Assembly (NCBI RefSeq): GCF_001667035.1
Contig: NZ_LZIR01000120.1
Span: 1 to 64,000 of the forward strand
Source: Mycobacterium sp. 852002-51057_SCH5723018
GTDB lineage: Bacteria > Actinomycetota > Actinomycetes > Mycobacteriales > Mycobacteriaceae
DNA: 64,000 nucleotides
Reading direction: 5' to 3'
The position numbers and the translations under genes were made by a program. Numbering within the stretch: position 1 is the stretch's first letter; every line of letters starts with the position of its first letter. The notes beneath the pieces were generated by a model. That model ran no database searches and was not told the DNA's origin. It was given only the letters and a program-made list of their open reading frames with translations. Positions 36,497-44,560 of this stretch are shown in pieces.

Positions 36497-37630
36497 TCAG
36501 CGGATCGTCGCGAAGAAAGCCCGTAGGTCCTCGACGAACAGGTCCGGTTGCTCGAACGCCGCGAAGTGCCCGCCGCGAGGCATGTCCGTCCAGTGCGTGA
36601 TGTTGTAAGCCGGCTCGCACCACGACCGCGGGGACTTCAGCAGCTCCGCCGGGAAAGCGGCGATGCCGGTGGGCAATTCGACCCGCTCCATCTGACCCCA
36701 CACCCTGAAGCTCTCCCAGTACAAGCGGGCCGACGAGGCCCCGGTGGCCGTGACCCAATACATCATCACGTTGTCGAGCAGCTCGTCGCGGCTGAAGGCG
36801 TTCTCGGGATGCCCGTCGCAGTCCGACCAGGCCCAGAACTTCTCGACGATCCACGCCAGCTGTCCCACCGGCGAGTCCACCAGCCCGTAGCCCACCGTTT
36901 GCGGCCGGGTGGACTGCTGCTTGGAATAGCCGGTGCCCGACCTGCGGTGCTCGGCCAGCGCCGCCAACGCCTTCCGCTCCTGGTCGGTGGGGTTCTTCAG
37001 GGCTTCGGGTGTGGGACGCCCGATCGGCATGTTCACATGGATGGCCACGCAGTGGCCGCCGCTTCGGCCGATCTGGGTGGTGACCGCCGCGCCCCAATCG
37101 CCGCCCTGCGCGCCGTAGCGGTCGTAGCCCAGGCGCAGCATGAGCGTCTCCCACGCCGCGGCGATCTGTTCGACGCCCCATCCGGCGCGGGTGGGCTTGC
37201 CGGAGAATCCGTAGCCCGGAAGCGACGGGCACACCACGTGAAAGGCGTCCTCGGCCCGCCCCGACTCCGGATTGGTCAGCGGCTCAATCACCTTGTGGAA
37301 CTCCACGATCGAGCCCGGCCAGCCGTGGGTGATCACCAGTGGGAAGGCGTCCTCGTGCGGCGAGCGTTGGTGGATGAAATGAATGTCCAGGCCGTCGATC
37401 TCGGTGACGAACTGGTCGAACCGGTTGAGCGCGGCCTCACGGGACCGCCAGTCGTACTCGTTGGCCCAGTAGTCGGCCAGCTCCCGGGTGTAGGCCAACG
37501 GCATGCCCTGGCTCCAGTCGTCGACGCACTCGGCTTCCGGCCAGCGGGTCCGTGCCAAACGCGATCGCAGGTCGTCCAGGACGTCGTCGGGAACGTCGAT
37601 ACAAAACGGCCGCACGGATTGCTCGCCCAC
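36497..37630 (-). CDS. Epoxide hydrolase
   Basis: 377-residue alpha/beta-hydrolase of the microsomal-type epoxide hydrolase family (EHN domain). The N-terminal EHN motif is VLDDLRSRLARTRWPEAE and DWRSREAALNRFDQF; the oxyanion HGWP motif is LVITHGWPGSIVEFHKV; the nucleophile Asp lies in YGAQGGDWGAAVTTQIG; the C-terminal His is in MPRGGHFAAFEQPDLF. It converts an epoxide to a diol in the cytosol. ATG 37630. Its promoter faces the left edge of the genomic island 58 bases away. Confidence 0.93.
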   Translation of the reverse strand: MGEQSVRPFCIDVPDDVLDDLRSRLARTRWPEAECVDDWSQGMPLAYTRELADYWANEYDWRSREAALNRFDQFVTEIDGLDIHFIHQRSPHEDAFPLVITHGWPGSIVEFHKVIEPLTNPESGRAEDAFHVVCPSLPGYGFSGKPTRAGWGVEQIAAAWETLMLRLGYDRYGAQGGDWGAAVTTQIGRSGGHCVAIHVNMPIGRPTPEALKNPTDQERKALAALAEHRRSGTGYSKQQSTRPQTVGYGLVDSPVGQLAWIVEKFWAWSDCDGHPENAFSRDELLDNVMMYWVTATGASSARLYWESFRVWGQMERVELPTGIAAFPAELLKSPRSWCEPAYNITHWTDMPRGGHFAAFEQPDLFVEDLRAFFATIR

Positions 37631-37687
37631 GCCCCAGAGGTTGCCACACCCGGCTCTACGCCGACAACGACGCGCGGGCGCAACACT

Positions 37688-37731
37688 GGTGGGCGCGGAC
37701 GGTATCGAACCGCCGACCGCTGGTGTGTAAA
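37688..37731 (-). repeat. Left attachment site: tRNA-Val 3'-end copy
   Basis: 44 bases identical to the region 57228-57271, covering the tRNA 3' acceptor strand, T-arm, variable loop and part of the anticodon arm up to the anticodon loop. The remaining 5' half of a tRNA is missing here, so it is not a functional gene. It marks the far junction of the island and should regenerate attB when the element excises. Confidence 0.92.
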
Positions 37732-37847
37732 GCCCTGCCCGGCCGTATCTCGCGTTTCACCCAGTCCCGTAGCGCCTCGAAACATCCAGGTCAGCGACCT
37801 TTCCATGACTTCTCGGTCCAGCGAGTGTCGGGCCGTATCTGCGTGTC

Positions 37848-37875
37848 TTGGCACACTCTTGGCACAACGGGGGTT
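37848..37875 (+). promoter_or_regulatory. Left integrase arm-type site pair
   Basis: TTGGCACA occurs at 37848-37855 and again at 37859-37866, an 11-bp period, followed by ACGGGGGTT. The same 28-bp block, with one base changed, lies at 57148-57175 just inside the other island end. Paired direct repeats about one helical turn apart near both att cores are what tyrosine-integrase arm sites look like. Confidence 0.6.
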
Positions 37876-38391
37876 TTGTTTGCCAGGTGTTGGGTCAACC
37901 CGTGCAGGCCGGCCTTGCTGGCCGCGTAATGCGCGCCGACGACGCCGCCGTTGAGCCCCGCGATCGACGAGATGAACAGCACTCGTCCGAACCGCTTTTC
38001 GACCATGGCAGGCAGCACCTGCTGAGCAAGCAGAAACGGAGCGGTCAGGTGATCGCGAGCGTGGTGCTCCACGACTCGAAATCGATGTCCTGCCAACCGG
38101 TTATCGTCGCGGTGCCGGCGTTGGCGACCAGCACGTCGACGCCGCCCAATTCAATGTTGGCCTGTTCCACCAGGCGCGAAGGGGACTCGGGTCGGCAAGA
38201 TCGGCGGACGCGACGACGACCCGCCGCCCCAATCCGCGGGCATACGCCGCGGCCTCTTCCGCGTCGTCGCCATGGCGTCCGTACGTCAGAAACAGATCCA
38301 CGCCGTCGTCGGCGAGTGCGCGGGCGATCCCCTTGCCGATGCCGCCGGATGCGCCGGTGACCAGCGCGACCCGTCCGGTCAGCGCGCTCAC
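37876..38391 (-). pseudogene. Broken short-chain dehydrogenase/reductase
   Basis: Remnant of an SDR-type 3-oxoacyl reductase. The ATG at 38391 starts MSALTGRVALVTGASGGIGK with the TGxxxGIG cofactor motif, and the remainder includes VDVLVANAGTATI, the catalytic Ser region ISSIAGLNGGVVGAHYAASK (YxxxK) and GLHGLTQHL. Two single-base losses, near 38180 (after DLADPS) and near 38047 (before LTAPFLL), shift the frame. The 3' end is cut off beside the left arm site. It overlapped the upstream alcohol dehydrogenase stop by four bases, so the two were once an operon. Confidence 0.85.
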
Positions 38392-39431
38392 GGCTTGACC
38401 AGGATCCGGATCGGGTTGCCCTCCTGGTGTTCGAGCTTCTCGATGCCCACTGCGACGTCCTCCAGGGAAACGATGTCGCTGATCGACCGAGACAGATCCA
38501 GCCGTCCGGTGGAGACGAGCGTAGCGAGCGTCTCGATGTCGACGTTCTGATAGCCGAGATGGCCCAGCACGTGCTTCTGCGACAAACCGAACATCTCGGT
38601 GGGTCCAACCGTCGGCGACTGGTCACTCATTCCCACCGCAACCAGGCGACCGCCGACTCGCACAGAATCCAGCGCCTGTTCGAACGTCGACTTGAGGCCC
38701 ACCGCGTCGAACGCGACGTCGAGCTTGCGTCCGCCGGTGAGGTCGGCGATCTTGTCGCGGAGCTCCTCGTCGCGGGCGTCGAACGCATAGTCGGCGCCGA
38801 CTTCGAGCGCGCGGTCGAGCACCTCAGCCTTGGTGTCGACGGCGATCACCGGGACGGCACCGACAAGCCGCGCGAGCTGAACGATGTGGGTGCCGACGCC
38901 GCCGAGGCCCCACACCCCGACCGACTCGCCGACGCCGACCTTTCCGGTGCGCACCACCGCGCCGAACGGTGTGGACACCGCGTCGGCGAGGATGGCGGCC
39001 TGCTCCATTGCTACGTTGTCGGGGACGCGCGTCAGGCCGATCGCCTGGGCGACCGTGTACTCCGCCCACGCACCGTCGTAGGCGAACGCCATCAGCTGGA
39101 TGCGAAGACAGTTCGCCAGGTCGCCGCGCCGGCAGTTCGGGCATGTCGTGCATGGGCGCCCGGCGGGGACGATGACCCGGTCGCCTTCTTGCCAGCCGGT
39201 GACGCCGGGGCCGAGCTTGGCGATGGTGCCAGAGGCCTCGTGGCCCTGGGTCACCACCGGCCGCTCCGGCGGGAAGGTGCCGTTGATCAGGCTCAGGTCG
39301 GAATGGCAGATGCCACAGAACGCGACCTTGACGAGCACCTCGCCCGGCGCGGGTTCGGGAATCGGAACGTCCTCCACTACAACGGTTTTCGTGTCACTGT
39401 AAAACCGCTGCGCCCGCATCATCGATACCAT
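38388..39431 (-). CDS. Zinc-dependent alcohol dehydrogenase (island copy)
   Basis: 347-residue medium-chain zinc alcohol dehydrogenase. Catalytic-zinc ligands lie in AFCGICHSDLSLING and QGHEASGTI; the structural zinc site is CTTCPNCRRGDLANC; NAD binding is VWGLGGVGTHIVQLA. Start ATG 39431 is preceded by GGAG; two more ATGs follow within four codons. It is intact, but its operon partner, the SDR, is broken. It is not closely similar to the other alcohol dehydrogenase at 19-20 kb. Substrate unknown. Confidence 0.9.
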   Translation of the reverse strand: MVSMMRAQRFYSDTKTVVVEDVPIPEPAPGEVLVKVAFCGICHSDLSLINGTFPPERPVVTQGHEASGTIAKLGPGVTGWQEGDRVIVPAGRPCTTCPNCRRGDLANCLRIQLMAFAYDGAWAEYTVAQAIGLTRVPDNVAMEQAAILADAVSTPFGAVVRTGKVGVGESVGVWGLGGVGTHIVQLARLVGAVPVIAVDTKAEVLDRALEVGADYAFDARDEELRDKIADLTGGRKLDVAFDAVGLKSTFEQALDSVRVGGRLVAVGMSDQSPTVGPTEMFGLSQKHVLGHLGYQNVDIETLATLVSTGRLDLSRSISDIVSLEDVAVGIEKLEHQEGNPIRILVKP

Positions 39432-39612
39432 GTCGCTCCGTTCGTTGCCTCGCTGCCATCGCAACATGTGCCGCCTATTCGGCCTACGCCGCGCGGCATG
39501 GTCATCTCCCAGGATTGCGTGCCCGTGATCCGCTGTCGCTACCGCTGACACCCCTCAATGCCCCCAGGCAGCGGCAATCCCCGCTACCGGTCAACTGCAA
39601 ATCGTCCGCTGA

Positions 39613-40017
39613 TCACCGCGCTTCGAGGAAGGTGACAACCGCAAGCACGCGACGATGGTCGTCGTCGGTCTCCGGCAGGTTCAGCTTCATGAGAATGCTG
39701 CGGACGTGTTTTTCGACGGTGCCCTCGGTTACCCAGAGTCGGTGCGCAATGCCGGCGTTGGAACGTCCCTCTGCCATCAAGGCCAGCACCTCTCATTCCC
39801 GTGCGCTGAGCGCGGCGAGTGGGTCGTCGCGTCGGCGCGCTGACACCAACTCCTGCACTAGCGCGGGGTCGACGACCGAAGCGCCACTGGCGATTCGCTC
39901 CACCGTGGCGATGAATTCCGCCACGTCGGTGACTCGGCTTTTAAGGAGATAACCGACGCCGCGCCCGCAAGCCAAAAGCTCCATCGCGGGCTCGACCTCG
40001 ACGTGCGCCGACAACAA
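39613..40017 (-). pseudogene. Truncated NarL/LuxR-type response regulator
   Basis: C-terminal part of a response regulator. LSAHVEVEPAMELLACGRGVGYLLKSRV is the end of a receiver domain (with the conserved Lys), then PLAALSARE, an in-frame TGA at 39793-39795, and the LuxR helix-turn-helix VLALMAEGRSNAGIAHRLWVTEGTVEKHV. A single CGA-to-TGA change would explain the stop. The phospho-acceptor Asp and the first ~75 residues are missing. It resembles partners of DevS-like kinases such as the one at 52.5 kb, but no link can be proven. Confidence 0.85.
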
Positions 40018-40494
40018 CCATCATCAACCGAGACGCTCTAACACCATCAATGTGACAACTCCGGTGGTCCTCTCGGCGTTCAGTGGCGCGGTGTCGGTGG
40101 GGGGATTTGGCCACTTACGACACGAGTTGAGGTCTTCCAATTGAGTGATAGACCCTGACAACTCCCGCAATGGGCGTACTTAAAATCCGCACAGTGTCGG
40201 TTCGAGTCCGACTGGGGGCACTGAAGTTCTCACAGGTAGAGGCGGTTTTTGTCTCGACCACATGAGCAGTCAGCTTGCGTCGGGGGGTCTGCGTCAGCGC
40301 TGCGTCAGCATGCAGTTTGTGCGATTCCGGTTCATGCTTGACATTTCGGTTCCGGTTCCTGCTTTACGGTTCTGGGACGTGGTTCCGGTAGGTGCGCGAC
40401 AACAGTTCCGGTAGGTGCTTTACACCCTGGTTCCTTGCGAGCGGGTCGCGGTGGTTTCTTTCGTAGTCGTGGGTGGACTGCGGAAGGGGCCGGC
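40018..40494. other. Gene-free scar region with tRNA-like fragment and repeats
   Basis: 477 bases without a gene. It holds a tRNA 3'-end fragment (40178-40221), a pair of TGCGTCAGC direct repeats with an 11-bp period (40290-40298 and 40301-40309) and four degenerate copies of TTCCGGT-N3-TGCTTNACA (40325, 40350, 40383, 40406) leading into a transposase fragment. Confidence 0.7.
40178..40221 (+). repeat. tRNA 3'-end fragment (Leu-like), probable old attachment scar
   Basis: Contains an anticodon-loop-like TTAAAAT, then a perfect T-arm (GTCGG-TTCGAGT-CCGAC) and an acceptor 3' strand GGGGGCAC. The 5' half of a tRNA is absent. TTAAAAT suggests a tRNA-Leu(UAA), but identity is uncertain. With the nearby paired TGCGTCAGC repeats it looks like the end of a second integrated element. 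Confidence 0.65.
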
Positions 40495-40650
40495 ATGTTG
40501 CGGGAGTTGCGGGTGTCCGAGTTGCGTTATCGGGCGGTGCTCGAGGTGCTGGACGGGGCGGTGATCAGCACCGTTGCCCGTCGCTATGGGGTGTCTCGCC
40601 AGACCGTGCATGCTTGGCTGCGCCGGTATGCGCGCGCGGGAGCGCTTACA
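40495..40650 (+). pseudogene. IS481-type transposase N-terminal fragment
   Basis: Codes MLRELRVSELRYRAVLEVLD then VARRYGVSRQTVHAWLRRYARAGA, the N-terminal helix-turn-helix of IS481-family transposases. The DDE catalytic core is missing. The frame stays open and runs on in the same phase into the carboxylesterase gene. The four degenerate repeats just upstream are probably what remains of the element's left end. Confidence 0.75.
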
Positions 40651-40785
40651 GCTGGCAGGTATCTATGGAATATCGCTAGCGGGAACCGTGAATGGGTGTC
40701 AGCGGTGGCGACTTTCACCGTCCGCGCCGCAATTCTGGAAGCCATCGCAATCGATACAAATAACCGGTTACGGGCAAAGAGGCGC

Positions 40786-42318
40786 ATGACACACAACAGC
40801 ACGGTCGTCGAGACGGCATACGGCCCCGTTCGCGGTGCCGACCACGGCCACGTACGGGTCTGGAAGGGCATCCGCTACGCCGCACCGCCGGTCGGCGATC
40901 TGCGTTGGCGAGCACCACAACCGCCCAAGCGATGGACCGAAGTCGTCGACGCCTCCGCGTTCGGCCCAGTGTGCCCACAGCCGACGCTGCCCGTAGTCCC
41001 GTTGGACCTCGGTGCACCGCCAGATGAGGACTGCCTGTCGCTGAATATCTGGGTCCCCAGTACGGCCGGCGACGCCAAACCAGTGATGGTGTGGCTGCAC
41101 GGTGGCGCCTACGTGTTGGGCTCCGGGAGCCAGCCGCTGTACGACGGAAGCGTTCTCGCCAGCAACGGCGACACTGTCGTCGTCACCATCAACTACCGCC
41201 TCAACGCGTTCGGGTTCCTCGACCTGTCTTCTTTCAGCGACCGCTACGACACCAACCTCGGCCTGCGCGACGTGATTTCCGCGCTGCGGTGGGTGCGCGA
41301 CAACATCGCGGAGTTTGGCGGCAACCCCAATCGGGTCACGATATTCGGAGAATCGGCTGGCGCCGGCATCGTCACCACGTTGTTGTCTAGCCCCGCGGCC
41401 GAGGGCCTCTTCGTCGGAGCGATCGCCCAAAGCTCGCCTGCCACTTCGGTTTACGATCCCAAGCGCACGCAACGCATTACCGAGCTTTTCCTGAAGGAGC
41501 TGGGGGTCGAGCCGGGAAATGTCGACCGGCTACGCGAGGTGCCTGCCAACGCCCTCGTCACCGCGTCGCAAAACCTCTTTGAGGCTGTGCCGATGCAGAC
41601 GCCTGGCACGCGGGCATTTGCTCCGATGATCGATGGCGACCTGGTTCCTGAACATCCGGTCAAGCTGGCACGCACAGGCCGATCGCTTCCGGTCCCGCTG
41701 ATCATCGGCACCAACAGGCACGAAGCCGCGTTGTTCAGGTGGATGAAGTCGCCACTGATGCCGATCACGCCCCCGGCGCTGAAGGCGATGTTCGCTGAAA
41801 TCGCCTCGGAGCAACCGGAATTGGTGCTGCCGACCGAAGAGGAAATCGGCTCCGCATATGAGGGTTTGCGGATCAAGGCGCGCGGCATGGCCGTCGCTCG
41901 TGACCTCGGCTTCCGAATGCCGTCGGTCTGGCTCGCCGAAGGGCACAGCACTGTCGCCCCGGCATATCTCTATCGATTCGACTTCGCCACGCCGATGCTG
42001 CGGCTCCTGCGCATCGGGGCCGCCCACGCGACGGAATTGCCGTACGTCTGGGGCAATCTCAGCATGGGTCCGAAGGATCCGACCTTCAAGCTCGGCGGCC
42101 TAAAGGCCGGGCAGGCCGTTTCCAAGCGCGTGCAGGCGCGCTGGCTGAACTTTGCCGCCCACGGAAAGCCGCTCGGCCTGCCCGACGAGCCCGCCTGGAT
42201 TCCCTACCAAGAGGCCGATCGGGCCTGCCTGGTCATCGGTCGCACCGACACTGTGGTCAACGACCTTGATCGCGACATCCGTCCGATGTGGGGCGACAAG
42301 GTCCTGAACTTCCGGTAG
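40786..42318 (+). CDS. Type-B carboxylesterase
   Basis: 510-residue carboxylesterase/lipase of the cholinesterase-like family. Signatures: EDCLSLNIWVPS, oxyanion MVWLHGGAYVLGSG, nucleophile elbow TIFGESAGAGIV, the acid region near EEIGSAYEGL and a C-terminal His in GAAHATELPYVWG. No signal peptide is seen, so it is probably cytosolic. Start ATG 40786 (MTHNSTVVETAYGPVRG) matches the usual family N-terminus; the same frame is open back into the transposase fragment at 40495. It could release alcohols or acids from esters; malonyl-type esters cannot be excluded given the mdc neighbours. Confidence 0.92.
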   Translation: MTHNSTVVETAYGPVRGADHGHVRVWKGIRYAAPPVGDLRWRAPQPPKRWTEVVDASAFGPVCPQPTLPVVPLDLGAPPDEDCLSLNIWVPSTAGDAKPVMVWLHGGAYVLGSGSQPLYDGSVLASNGDTVVVTINYRLNAFGFLDLSSFSDRYDTNLGLRDVISALRWVRDNIAEFGGNPNRVTIFGESAGAGIVTTLLSSPAAEGLFVGAIAQSSPATSVYDPKRTQRITELFLKELGVEPGNVDRLREVPANALVTASQNLFEAVPMQTPGTRAFAPMIDGDLVPEHPVKLARTGRSLPVPLIIGTNRHEAALFRWMKSPLMPITPPALKAMFAEIASEQPELVLPTEEEIGSAYEGLRIKARGMAVARDLGFRMPSVWLAEGHSTVAPAYLYRFDFATPMLRLLRIGAAHATELPYVWGNLSMGPKDPTFKLGGLKAGQAVSKRVQARWLNFAAHGKPLGLPDEPAWIPYQEADRACLVIGRTDTVVNDLDRDIRPMWGDKVLNFR

Positions 42319-42569
42319 TTATTTCATCGTCGCCAGGTTGCGCCAGAAGTTTTTGAGGCTGTCTGTGCCGCCGAACAGCGTGGTGAAGTTCGTTGAGTCG
42401 ACGAGCACGATGTCCCCGGCCGGCTCGCCGGCCGGCGGCATCCAGATCAACGCATTGAACTCGGTGTTGCCCTCCGAAGTGAACGGGTGCGGCCGGTTCG
42501 GGTCGACGCGCTGACGGCCGAGTACGCGCACGGAATCATTTTCGGGTTCGGTCAGTTCGTAGTGCGGCA
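42319..42569 (-). pseudogene. 3' fragment of an unidentified gene
   Basis: The last ~80 codons of a protein ending GTDSLKNFWRNLATMK, including EFNALIWMPPAGEPAGDIVLVD. The 5' part is replaced exactly at 42570 by the 518-bp inverted repeat, so the gene was truncated by that rearrangement. I do not recognise the family. It converges with the carboxylesterase, with the two stops adjacent. Confidence 0.6.
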
Positions 42570-43087
42570 GGTGGAGATGCTCCCCGGAGACGTACTGACC
42601 CGCCTCACCGATAGCCCCGACATCCACGTGATGTCGACGGCCGATCTGGGGCTGATCACGACCATGCACCGGCTCACCCGCTCACGGCGTTCGAGGGGAC
42701 CAAGCAGATGACGGAGTACCGCAGCATCGCCGCACTTGGCAGTTCCTACGCAGCCGGCCCGAACATCAAGCCCATCGTGAACCGTGCCGCCATGCGGTCC
42801 GGCAACAACTACGCTCACGTACTGGCCCGCTCGATCGGTGCCGACCTCACCGACCTCACCGTCTCCGGGGCAACGACTCCCACCATCCTCGACACCCCCC
42901 AGCGCGTTGGTCTAGTGAAGTTTGCCCCCCAGCTTGCGTCGCTGCCTGCCGATACCGACCTCGTCCTGGTGACGGCCGCAGGCAACGATCTCGGATATCT
43001 GGGCTCGGCCATCAAACTCGCCGCGTACTTCATCCTCGACAAGTACACCGGCGGCCAGCTGCGCCGCTGGAAGCCGCCCCGCCTGCC
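42570..43087 (+). repeat. Inverted repeat, left copy (518 bp)
   Basis: 518 bases matching the reverse complement of 44043-44560, with one difference seen (GGC/CGC in the codon before QLRRW). It carries the last ~140 bases of mdcH and the first 126 codons of the SGNH hydrolase. The 955 bases between copies could invert by recombination. Confidence 0.92.
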
Positions 43088-43493
43088 GGTCACGACCTCC
43101 CGACAGCGCGATGGTGCCGTACTCGGACTGACTAAAATCGTCGTGGAGTCACGTCGGCGCGCGCCGACGGCTCGAGTCGTCCTGGTGGACTACCTCCCGA
43201 TGGTCTCCGAATCAACCACCCCCGGTGAGGATGTCCCTTTCGACTCGGCGGCCATCGATGCGTTGGCGGCGGTTCACCAGCAACTGACCGGCGTCTTCGA
43301 CGCCGCAGCTAACAACGCTGGCGCTGAGGTGTTACACGCATCACGGCTGGGGATCGGACATGAACTCGGCAGCGTCGAGCCATGGGTCCAGCCCATGCAG
43401 CCCCTCCACCGCTTCCCGGCTTCCTTCCATCCCAACGCCGCAGGGATGCAGGCGATCGCCGCAGAGCTTCGGAGAACGATTACCGCGACGTGA
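42708..43493 (+). CDS. SGNH/GDSL-type hydrolase
   Basis: 261-residue SGNH hydrolase (lipase/esterase). Block I: IAALGSSYAAGPN with the nucleophile Ser; block III: TAAGNDLGYLG with the oxyanion Asn; block V: PASFHPNAAGMQAIA with the catalytic His. The N-terminal 126 codons lie in the inverted repeat and the rest is unique. ATG 42708 overlaps a copied mdcH stop (ATGA), so ancestrally it was translated directly behind mdcH. In the present orientation this intact copy is cut off from the mdc operon and has only the mdcH 3' fragment upstream, so its promoter is unclear. Confidence 0.88.
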   Translation: MTEYRSIAALGSSYAAGPNIKPIVNRAAMRSGNNYAHVLARSIGADLTDLTVSGATTPTILDTPQRVGLVKFAPQLASLPADTDLVLVTAAGNDLGYLGSAIKLAAYFILDKYTGGQLRRWKPPRLPVTTSRQRDGAVLGLTKIVVESRRRAPTARVVLVDYLPMVSESTTPGEDVPFDSAAIDALAAVHQQLTGVFDAAANNAGAEVLHASRLGIGHELGSVEPWVQPMQPLHRFPASFHPNAAGMQAIAAELRRTITAT

Positions 43494-43885
43494 CGGGCAA
43501 TATGCCAGCCACTCCGACGGGCGTGACCAAGGCCAGTCCTTGGGTGGGGCTTGTTGCGCCCGGTGAACTTCGGCGGCCGCGGCACGGCGTGGATGGTTTC
43601 GCGACCCTAATTTATGTTGTATGTCCCTACACATTGTCCTGATCCTTTTTTCATCGGTTATGAATGGGATCCGACCGGAATCAGCAGATTTTCGTTGCGC
43701 ATCGAGCGGCGTCGGATCCCTTGTGGCACTGGGAAATAACGGGATTCCAGGGGAGTCGTTGAGAACGTCCAAAACCGAATCCGTTGGTCGCGGGTTCGAG
43801 CCCCGCCCGCCCCACTCGTATCTGCTGGTAAAGCGCTTGTCTGTCGTCCGAACGCGGATCAAACCTTGACGCCCACTCATCAGCC
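43494..43885. other. Gene-free segment with a tRNA 3'-end fragment
   Basis: 392 bases with no credible gene, more A/T-rich than the surroundings around 43620-43660. Bases 43778-43815 look like the 3' end of a tRNA. The segment lies inside the invertible 955 bases. Confidence 0.6.
43778..43815 (+). repeat. tRNA 3'-end fragment (Met-like), probable attachment scar
   Basis: AATCCG, then TTGGT, a perfect T-arm (GCGGG-TTCGAGC-CCCGC) and acceptor strand CCGCCCCAC. The 5' half is absent. It resembles the 3' part of an elongator tRNA-Met by recollection, but identity is not certain. A third tRNA end in this island. Confidence 0.5.
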
Positions 43886-44422
43886 CTAGGGATTCATATC
43901 GCCGACGACGACACCGAGCGGTCGGTACACCGATGTTCGGAACTGCGTCCGCACCGGGCGCCGGATCAGGTTCTTGGGCCAGTCGTCTGCGTTGGCGGTT
44001 TCCGACCACTGCACTCCGGCTCCGGTCGTATCGGTGGTGACTGGCAGGCGGGGCGGCTTCCAGCGGCGCAGCTGGCCGCGGGTGTACTTGTCGAGGATGA
44101 AGTACGCGGCGAGTTTGATGGCCGAGCCCAGATATCCGAGATCGTTGCCTGCGGCCGTCACCAGGACGAGGTCGGTATCGGCAGGCAGCGACGCAAGCTG
44201 GGGGGCAAACTTCACTAGACCAACGCGCTGGGGGGTGTCGAGGATGGTGGGAGTCGTTGCCCCGGAGACGGTGAGGTCGGTGAGGTCGGCACCGATCGAG
44301 CGGGCCAGTACGTGAGCGTAGTTGTTGCCGGACCGCATGGCGGCACGGTTCACGATGGGCTTGATGTTCGGGCCGGCTGCGTAGGAACTGCCAAGTGCGG
44401 CGATGCTGCGGTACTCCGTCAT
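43886..44422 (-). pseudogene. Truncated SGNH hydrolase with replaced C-terminus
   Basis: Second copy of the SGNH gene directly behind mdcH (ATGA overlap at 44419-44422). Its first ~130 codons are in the inverted repeat and match the intact copy except one Gly-to-Arg change. After LPVTT the sequence switches to an unrelated tail (AGVQWSETANADDWPK ... VVVGDMNP). Block V with the catalytic His is lost, so it is almost certainly inactive. The open frame of 178 codons is still translatable. Confidence 0.85.
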
Positions 44423-44560
44423 CTGCTTGGTCCCCTCGAACGCCGTGAGCGGGTGAGCCGGTGCATGGTCGTGATCAGCCCCAGATCGGCCGTCGACATC
44501 ACGTGGATGTCGGGGCTATCGGTGAGGCGGGTCAGTACGTCTCCGGGGAGCATCTCCACC
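44043..44560 (-). repeat. Inverted repeat, right copy (518 bp)
   Basis: Mirror of 42570-43087. It contains the authentic 3' end of mdcH and the start of the truncated SGNH gene. The match stops sharply at the Pro codon of RLP on one side and at GGTGGAGATG on the other. Confidence 0.92.

Noticed and set aside
37688-37731. Possible second tRNA-Val gene
   Set aside because: Only the 3' part is present; the 5' acceptor and D-arm are absent.
42711-43493. Reading the SGNH pair as two functional paralogues
   Set aside because: The copies are identical over the repeat and one lacks the catalytic-His block, so one is a rearrangement product.
43341-44009. 222-codon minus frame containing WGGRGSNPRPTD
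   Set aside because: That peptide is the antisense of a tRNA T-arm, a well-known false protein; it also overlaps the real SGNH gene.
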